Source: Clostridiales bacterium (GTDB lineage: Bacteria; Bacillota; Clostridia; Saccharofermentanales; Saccharofermentanaceae). Taken from it: a DNA stretch of 56,975 nt. The notes under the pieces are model-generated. The model was not told the origin of the DNA. It saw only the letters and a list, made by a program, of their open reading frames with translations, and did not search any database. The position numbers were made by a program, and so were the translations under genes. Shown one piece after another: positions 51,579 to 56,975 of this stretch (positions are counted from its first letter, which is position 1; each line of letters begins with the position of its first letter). Location of the stretch: assembly GCA_017615325.1 (NCBI GenBank), contig JAGAAI010000060.1, positions 1 through 56,975 of the forward strand, read 5' to 3'.

Positions 51579-52285
51579 GCAAAACGGTCAAGATAACGGG
51601 TATTACTGTTCTTCTCTTTATCTTCCAGTATGCGGCGAGCCGCATGGGCAGTTTTGTCGCGGGCAGGTTCGATTATTCCACGGTCGATAAGGACGGGCTG
51701 TTCATGAACATTGCCGTTCACCACATCATTCAGATGCTGGCGGCTTTCCTGGTCATTGCGTTGCTCACAAGAACCATAGATGCAGAGAATTTCAAGCTGA
51801 AACCCAAAGCAGACAAGAAAGGGATCATATACACTTTGATATTCTGTCTGATCCTTGGCCTTTACTATCTTGTTGTCTATATCATCGGAACTTATACCCA
51901 CACGATCAGCGTCTATGACTATGAACTCAACAGGACCAATGTGTTGGGAACCCTGGGCTTCCAGCTCTTCTTATCAGGACCATCGGAAGAACTGCTCTTC
52001 CGATCTCTGCCGATCGCAGTATATCTTTATGTTTTGGGACACAAGTCCAAGAAAGATATCTGGCTTGCGATAGTCCTTGCATCAGTCCTCTTCGGTATCG
52101 CGCATATAGATATCGTGAACAGGAATATCCCCTGGTTCCAGGTGGGTTATGCTATGGTGCTCGGGACCGCTTACGGCTATACCTTCGTTAAGTCCAGGAG
52201 CATCATCTATCCGATGATAATGCACAGCATGAGCAATGTCATTTCCGTAGGCGGCTGCTACATTTATATGATGATGACATCGTAA
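51575..52285 (+). CDS. CPBP-family intramembrane metalloprotease
   Basis: 236 aa, about seven transmembrane helices. CAAX/Abi motifs: SEELLFR (Glu138, Glu139, Arg143), FGIAHI (His177) and MIMHSMSN (His217). Relatives process prenylated proteins or give bacteriocin immunity; the target here is unknown. Start ATG at 51575 with GAGAGG five bases upstream, overlapping the methyltransferase relic. Confidence 0.88.
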   Translation: MSKTVKITGITVLLFIFQYAASRMGSFVAGRFDYSTVDKDGLFMNIAVHHIIQMLAAFLVIALLTRTIDAENFKLKPKADKKGIIYTLIFCLILGLYYLVVYIIGTYTHTISVYDYELNRTNVLGTLGFQLFLSGPSEELLFRSLPIAVYLYVLGHKSKKDIWLAIVLASVLFGIAHIDIVNRNIPWFQVGYAMVLGTAYGYTFVKSRSIIYPMIMHSMSNVISVGGCYIYMMMTS

Positions 52286-52288
52286 AGA

Positions 52289-52762
52289 TCAATCTTCAGT
52301 ATCTTTAAATCTCTCCAGCGCCTTTTCCATCTTTTTGTTCTCGGTCTGTTCTCTTAATTTGCTGAGAAGGACACCAGCAACAGAGCATATAGCGAAAGAC
52401 AGGATAAAGCCAATCCAGGCCGTGATGTCATTTGCAGGGAACCAGCCGAAGAGCAAAACGAATATGATTATCGATATTGTTATGGTCACGAAGAAGAGGG
52501 TGTTCCTTATGACTATCCTCAATTTTTTTATCCATCTGTCCGTGAGGAATAAGTTCCGCGCAATGCAGATGATGACAGACAGCAGGAAGAGCTGAAGCAT
52601 GGTTGCTGTGGTAAGGCCGCCCTTGCCGAGTTCAAAGAAAGAAGAATAGCCGTTCGCGATGTCTCCCAGTAAATAGTTCAGCACGACGAAGATCAGCAGT
52701 ATGATGCCGTATGTTGAGAAGAGTTCTCCTAAATAGTTAAATACCGTCTTATTGTCTTCCAT
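52289..52762 (-). CDS. DUF3021 family membrane protein
   Basis: 157 aa, four transmembrane helices and a charged C-terminal coil. DUF3021 proteins sit beside LytTR regulators, as here (stop/start overlap by one base), and probably hold the regulator inactive at the membrane. Last gene of a four-gene minus-strand unit. Confidence 0.8.
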   Translation of the reverse strand: MEDNKTVFNYLGELFSTYGIILLIFVVLNYLLGDIANGYSSFFELGKGGLTTATMLQLFLLSVIICIARNLFLTDRWIKKLRIVIRNTLFFVTITISIIIFVLLFGWFPANDITAWIGFILSFAICSVAGVLLSKLREQTENKKMEKALERFKDTED

Positions 52763-53202
52763 TATCTGACTCCTAACCGTTTGCGAAGTTCATCGGCGTA
52801 CATTCTAGAGACGATTATCTGTTCGCCGTTCTGGAGGGTAACCCTTATCTTCCTGTTAACATCAGCCCTTAAACTCTTGACTTTCTTGAGGTTAAGAAGG
52901 CCCTGCTTGCTGACCCGGATAAAGTCCCTATCGGACAGTTGCTGCTCGAATTCGTAGAGTCTGAGATCCGATTCATATACTTCTTCTGTTGTATATACGA
53001 AAGTATTGCGTTCGACTGATTCGACATAGAGGATCCTGTTGGCATCAAGAAGGATCGTCTCGTCGCCCTTCCTGACGGCGATCTGCATATCGACCATGCG
53101 CATCAAGGAGACGATCTTCTCGACCTCGGGCGTCATGCCGGGGGCCTCGATCTTAACCTTGAGATCCTGGTGTCTATCGTCTATGTCGATCTCGATCTTC
53201 AT
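52762..53202 (-). CDS. LytTR DNA-binding regulator
   Basis: 146 aa. The LytTR domain fills residues about 45-146, with ILYVESVERNTFVYTTEEVY and FIRVSKQGLLNLKKVKSL. No receiver domain, so it is controlled by another route, probably the DUF3021 partner. It likely regulates its own exporter operon. Confidence 0.88.
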   Translation of the reverse strand: MKIEIDIDDRHQDLKVKIEAPGMTPEVEKIVSLMRMVDMQIAVRKGDETILLDANRILYVESVERNTFVYTTEEVYESDLRLYEFEQQLSDRDFIRVSKQGLLNLKKVKSLRADVNRKIRVTLQNGEQIIVSRMYADELRKRLGVR

Positions 53203-53889
53203 TTATTCAAGTCCTTTTTTACGATACAAAACTGCAAAGAGGAGGACGAAGACGATAACGTTCAGGCATATGACTGTTATGTTCTTTGCTGAAAATGTGC
53301 TCCAGCTCATCTCATCAAAAACAGTCTTTAACTGCTGTGTGTAAAAGATCGTCGCTCCTTTTTTGATTATATCATTAAACATCGCGAGCATAGGTGCGAA
53401 AGACAGGACCATCATGACAGGCATGACAAGGGATGTAGCCATCATCTGGTTGCGTGAAGCTATTCCAATGCAGGCCCCCAGGATCACCGATATGATGAAT
53501 CCTATCGCCATTACCGTAAGGAAGAAAGGCCTCTCTGAAGCGGGGAGTCCTGTTGACATCAATAAAGCACCCAACATGCAGATGGTCCATACGTGGGTTC
53601 CGACACCGATAAGATACTGCCAGGGCTTGATGTTAGCCATCATGAGGACTCTCAAGGTGTCTTTCTCTTTCTCCTCGGATATGACAGATGCTACCGATGT
53701 AACTGGCGCCATACCTATATACATCACAGCGAAAAGCTTAGTGAAAAAATGTTCAGGCATGTTATCCAGCGTGACCGCATTCTCCATTATGAGGGTCAGG
53801 AGAGGGAAGAGGATGAACTGGATAAGAATCGTCTTGTTCCTTACAGTGTCTCTTAACTGCTTCTTGAAAATAACCAATATCTTCTGCAT
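53203..53889 (-). CDS. ABC-2 type transporter permease
   Basis: 228 aa, six transmembrane helices; SEEKEKDTLRVLMMANI is the usual cytoplasmic loop of ABC-2 exporters. It starts four bases after the ATPase stop and abuts the LytTR gene. Substrate unknown, possibly an antimicrobial or lipid. Confidence 0.87.
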   Translation of the reverse strand: MQKILVIFKKQLRDTVRNKTILIQFILFPLLTLIMENAVTLDNMPEHFFTKLFAVMYIGMAPVTSVASVISEEKEKDTLRVLMMANIKPWQYLIGVGTHVWTICMLGALLMSTGLPASERPFFLTVMAIGFIISVILGACIGIASRNQMMATSLVMPVMMVLSFAPMLAMFNDIIKKGATIFYTQQLKTVFDEMSWSTFSAKNITVICLNVIVFVLLFAVLYRKKGLE

Positions 53890-53893
53890 ATCA

Positions 53894-54739
53894 TCAGTCC
53901 TCCTGAAGTTTCTTTCCCGTAAGTTCCAGGAAAATGGTCTCTAATGTCGGTTCTTCTGAATGGATAGTCTCGATCATGCCTTTGCTTATAAGATCAGCAA
54001 GCTCATGTTTATCCTGTCCCATCTGTTTGAATTCTTTTGTAACGCCATCGCTTAAGGAAACTTTGATCTTTTTATCCCGATTGTATTTCCGGCAGAGTTC
54101 TTCAGGGCTGCCGTTTTCCACGATCGTACCTTCGTTTAAGAGCATTACATTGTCACAGAGCATGGCTGCTTCGTCCATGTTGTGAGTCGTAAGGAAAACG
54201 GTGCAGCCTTCCTTTTTCCTTTTGAGGATGATCTCATGTATGGCTCTCATTGACTTCGGGTCAAGGCCGCTCGTGGGCTCATCGAGGAAGATGATCTTCG
54301 GAGAATGCATCAGGGCTCTTGCGAGGAGAAGCCTGGCTTTCATTCCTTTGGACAGGTCAGAGGCCTTAATTTTCGAAGCGCCTTCGAGGCCGACATCCTT
54401 CAGGGAATCAGTTACTTTGCTTTGGGGGATACCGTAAATATCGGCGAAGACCTTGAGGTTCTCGCTGCAGGTAAATCTTTCGTAGAATCCGAACTGGTCC
54501 ATCATGATCCCGAATCTGTTCTTGTCGGCCCCCTTAAGCTTTGTTACATCCCTGTCCATGACCTCGACTTTTCCCTCATCGGACAAGAGCTGCCCTGTAA
54601 GGATCTTGATAAGAGTTGTCTTTCCGGCTCCCGACGGTCCCAGCAATCCGACTATGACTCCTTCCGGAACATCAAAATTTATCTTATTAAGGACCTTGTG
54701 GTCCCTGAACGACTTACTGACATTTCTGCAACTTATCAT
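53894..54739 (-). CDS. ABC exporter ATPase
   Basis: 281 aa. Walker A GPSGAGKTTL, signature DLSKGMKARL (a variant of LSGGQ), Walker B IIFLDEP and H-loop TTHNMDE. The C-terminal extension is typical of drug or bacteriocin exporters. AAAGGAG is seven bases before the ATG. First gene of the exporter/LytTR/DUF3021 unit, divergent from an XRE regulator. Confidence 0.9.
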   Translation of the reverse strand: MISCRNVSKSFRDHKVLNKINFDVPEGVIVGLLGPSGAGKTTLIKILTGQLLSDEGKVEVMDRDVTKLKGADKNRFGIMMDQFGFYERFTCSENLKVFADIYGIPQSKVTDSLKDVGLEGASKIKASDLSKGMKARLLLARALMHSPKIIFLDEPTSGLDPKSMRAIHEIILKRKKEGCTVFLTTHNMDEAAMLCDNVMLLNEGTIVENGSPEELCRKYNRDKKIKVSLSDGVTKEFKQMGQDKHELADLISKGMIETIHSEEPTLETIFLELTGKKLQED

Positions 54740-54776
54740 ACCAGTGCTCCTTTCGGCTTTTCATTAGCCCGAAGAT

Positions 54777-55043
54777 ATCAGTTGCAAAAGGCGATTACAA
54801 TAGGCCTGTACGTATCTTGCCACGATGGCTGCATAAGTTGCCCAAAAGAGTCTTTCCGTTGCCTCCTGTAAGAGCAGTTTCTTTTGGAAAAAGAACTTGG
54901 ATAGTATAAAATATAGGGGCGATCTAACGCTCAACCTGAAGTTGGGAGCTCCGGAAACATTGGCTTTTCGGGATATCAACCAGCGGTTCGTGTTCTTTTT
55001 GGGCAGGAATATGTATCGTGGTTGGTGAAAGGAGGTAGCTCTC
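54777..55043. promoter_or_regulatory. Divergent control region, exporter versus XRE gene
   Basis: 267 bases with no gene. On the plus strand TATAAA (54905-54910) gives a leader of about 125 bases containing a hairpin, GCTCAAC (54929-54935) with GTTGGGAGC (54941-54949). AAAGGAGG precedes the XRE start. On the minus strand no clear -10 was found for the exporter. Confidence 0.45.
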
Positions 55044-55658
55044 ATGGATCAGATCAAGATTGGAAAGTTCATAGCTTCTTTACGCAAGGAGCAGGGATTG
55101 ACACAGGCGGTTCTGGCTGACAGGCTCGGCATCACTGACAGGGCGGTCTCCAAGTGGGAGACCGGCAAGTGCCTGCCGGATGCATCTGTTATGCCCGAAC
55201 TCTGTGATATCCTCAAAATATCTGTAAGCGAACTTTTCGCCGGAGAGCGGATCGATATGGAAAACTTAAGGGAATCGAACGAGAAACTTCTGCTCGAACT
55301 AAAAGAAGGAGAAGAAAGGTCAAACAGGAAGCTCCTGCATATCAGGATCTCACTTATAGTGATATCTTTGGTCGTCTATATGGCAATACTGATAATAGCA
55401 TCATTTCTCTTCAAGATGGAGCTTCTAAATTTTGCAATACCGCTGTTCATCACGGCCTTTGTACTTCTGATAAGTCTTGTTACCATAGCGATACTGATAG
55501 AGCGTGATGCGGGATATTTCGAGTGTCCCGAATGCGGCGAAAGGTATGTTCCCACGATGAGGGCATTCATCGTGTCTCCGCATATGGGAACGACACATCA
55601 CCTGAAGTGCCCCAAGTGCGGTAAGAAAGCATGGCATAAGAAGGTAATGACCAAATAG
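55044..55658 (+). CDS. XRE-family regulator with membrane helices and zinc ribbon
   Basis: 204 aa. HTH_3 at 1-65 (GLTQAVLADRLGITDRAVSK), a short coil, two transmembrane helices (about 103-155), then a zinc ribbon (CPECGERY ... CPKCGKKAW). This combination anchors the DNA-binding domain at the membrane. It may sense envelope stress and act on the flanking genes. Confidence 0.85.
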   Translation: MDQIKIGKFIASLRKEQGLTQAVLADRLGITDRAVSKWETGKCLPDASVMPELCDILKISVSELFAGERIDMENLRESNEKLLLELKEGEERSNRKLLHIRISLIVISLVVYMAILIIASFLFKMELLNFAIPLFITAFVLLISLVTIAILIERDAGYFECPECGERYVPTMRAFIVSPHMGTTHHLKCPKCGKKAWHKKVMTK

Positions 55659-55670
55659 GAGGGATAGTTT

Positions 55671-56567
55671 ATGGAAAATGTAGTTATCAGCAATAGCCAG
55701 TTCGTAATGTTCGGCCTGGGTGCATTTCTTGCGATAGTCGTACCTTTGGTGGTCGCTATCGTATGGAAGGTGGTAAAGAAAGAGCGCTTCACGACGATCC
55801 TCATAGGCGCCGCTATATTCTTAGTTTTCGCGATAGTGATCGAAAAGCTTTTGCAGAACGCGCTCTTAATGACAGATAATCCGGCAGGCAAGTTCATCAA
55901 TTCATACCCGGTGCTGCTTGCATTTGTTGCCGGCCTTTTCCCGGGACTCTTCGAGGAGACGGGACGTTTCTTTGCATTCAAGACCCTGCTTAAGAAAAGG
56001 ACGAACAGGGAGACATCCATATCATATGGTATCGGCCATGGCGGCTTTGAAGTCATGTTCGTCATCGGAATGGTCTTCGTTGAATATATCATCTATGCGG
56101 TGATGATCAACTCCGGGACTTATGGCGAGATGATAAGTCAGGCCCGGGAACAGATCCAGGGCCAGTCAAATCCTTTGATAGAACAGCAGATGGGTACGCT
56201 TACCGCACTCCCTTCGCAGCTCGCTGCTTTCGGATTTGCAGAGTTCGCCCTGACGATGCTCGAAAGAGTCATTGCAGTACTCTTCCATATAGGAGCTTCG
56301 ATCCTTGTTTTCTATGCCTGCAAGGATAAGAAAAAGGTATGGCTCTATCCTCTGGCTATCGCTCTCCATACATTGGCGGACTTTGTGGCAGCTCTCTATA
56401 TGTTCGGAGTTGTTAAGATGAACGAGTGGATCTTTGAAGGGATCTTCGCAGTTATAAGTCTTGCCGTATTCTTTGGCGGATATTTCCTCCTCTACAGGAA
56501 AGACAAGGACCGCGGTGTCACTCCGCCCGTTGAGGCTTCGTCAGAAGCTGTAGCAGCTACAGAATAA
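55671..56567 (+). CDS. YhfC-family intramembrane metalloprotease
   Basis: 298 aa with about seven transmembrane helices. LFEETGRFFAFKTLL supplies the EExxR site and YGIGHGGFEVMFVIG the His/Glu site, as in YhfC/CPBP-like putative glutamic or metallo proteases. Twelve bases after the XRE stop, so the two form an operon. Substrate unknown. Confidence 0.85.
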   Translation: MENVVISNSQFVMFGLGAFLAIVVPLVVAIVWKVVKKERFTTILIGAAIFLVFAIVIEKLLQNALLMTDNPAGKFINSYPVLLAFVAGLFPGLFEETGRFFAFKTLLKKRTNRETSISYGIGHGGFEVMFVIGMVFVEYIIYAVMINSGTYGEMISQAREQIQGQSNPLIEQQMGTLTALPSQLAAFGFAEFALTMLERVIAVLFHIGASILVFYACKDKKKVWLYPLAIALHTLADFVAALYMFGVVKMNEWIFEGIFAVISLAVFFGGYFLLYRKDKDRGVTPPVEASSEAVAATE

Positions 56568-56568
56568 T

Positions 56569-56975
56569 ATGCATTTTGTCGAAGCGAAAGGAATAATACA
56601 CAGTAAGAACGGATACCACGGTATGAACATATACCGTGGTTGTTCTCATGGCTGCATATATTGCGACAGCAGGAGTACGTGCTACCAGTTCACGCACGCT
56701 TTCGAAGACATAGAAGTCAAGAAGAATGCGCCTGAACTTCTTGAAGCTGAGTTAAAGTCCAAGCGCAAGAAATTCATGATCGCAACGGGCGCGATGTCAG
56801 ACCCTTACATGCACTGCGAGAAGGATCTTAGGCTTACCCGTAAGTGTCTTGAGATAATCCAAAGGTACGGCTTCGGTCTTGCGATCCAGACCAAGTCCGA
56901 CAGGATACTGGAAGATATTGATCTGTTGGATCAGATCAATAAGGAGACCAAGTGCGTTGTAGAGATGACGCTGAC
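56569..56975 (+). CDS. Radical SAM protein, SplB-like (5' part)
   Basis: The first 135 residues are present; the gene runs off the window. The cluster motif is CSHGCIYC within MNIYRGCSHGCIYCDSRS, typical of the spore-photoproduct-lyase-like radical SAM group, and ATGAMSDPYMHCEK follows. It starts one base after the YhfC stop without a clear ribosome site, so it is probably translationally coupled. The precise substrate is unknown. Confidence 0.85.
   Translation, partial: MHFVEAKGIIHSKNGYHGMNIYRGCSHGCIYCDSRSTCYQFTHAFEDIEVKKNAPELLEAELKSKRKKFMIATGAMSDPYMHCEKDLRLTRKCLEIIQRYGFGLAIQTKSDRILEDIDLLDQINKETKCVVEMTL

Noticed and set aside
54764..55045. 93-codon minus-strand frame in the divergent control region
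   Set aside because: Low-complexity start, no ribosome site, and it would cover both promoters and the XRE ribosome site.

Overview
This 57 kb window reads as ordinary chromosome of an anaerobic, low-to-mid GC member of the Clostridia (Bacillota), probably from a gut or rumen; a Saccharofermentans/Oscillospira-like lineage is my guess. The support is AAGGAGG/GGGGG ribosome sites, strong TATAAT boxes (often extended TGnTATAAT), the canonical rimP-nusA-ylxR-L7Ae-infB-rbfA-nrnA-truB-ribF operon, SLH-domain surface proteins, a GGGtGRT/IscU-like pair and a fused FeoA-FeoB. No prophage, insertion sequence or CRISPR array was seen. Species cannot be named from this sequence.

Layout. 1-4.3 kb: tail of an unknown gene, then a one-carbon/methionine block on the minus strand (metF, a stand-alone methionine-synthase activation protein, and a short MetH lacking that domain). 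4.3-7.9 kb: a minus-strand binding-protein/permease/ATPase importer (cobalamin or siderophore) with a lipase at its 3' end. 8-11.9 kb: transglutaminase-like lipoprotein and membrane Ser/Thr kinase, divergent from an M1 metallopeptidase lipoprotein. 12-17.7 kb: Na/Pi cotransporter, then a glycosidase operon (GH120 beta-xylosidase type, a 69-aa protein, GH32) behind a terminator-bearing leader, followed by a decayed ABC-F fragment. 17.8-22.2 kb: a 1224-aa SLH surface protein and a DUF4867 protein. 22.4-25 kb: FeoAB and its Cys-rich partner.

25.2-27.9 kb is the most interesting stretch: an XRE regulator, two tiny paralogous lipoprotein-like peptides with a repeated 12-residue motif, and a radical SAM/SPASM enzyme, which looks like an undescribed peptide-modification (RiPP-like) locus. 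28-31 kb: histidine phosphatase, the IscU-like/GGGtGRT pair, an acetyltransferase and tRNA-Val. 31.3-34.5 kb: a Y-family polymerase with an SOS-like box, overlapped by a chimeric gene whose N-terminus is the usual polymerase-partner protein and whose remainder is an SLH/NlpC-P60 wall protein. 34.6-38.9 kb: membrane protein, two regulators, polysaccharide deacetylase, MscL and a P-loop protein.

39-47.7 kb: the translation/ribosome-maturation operon, with a terminator-like hairpin in its leader. 47.8-57 kb: a DUF3795 protein, tRNA-Leu with a tandem-repeat terminator, a membrane protein, NUDIX, TraX family, a methyltransferase relic and a CPBP protease; an ABC-2 exporter with LytTR regulator and DUF3021 protein; then XRE/zinc-ribbon regulator, YhfC-type membrane protease and the start of a radical SAM gene running off the end. 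Gene density is high; most gaps hold only promoters, terminators or short inverted repeats.
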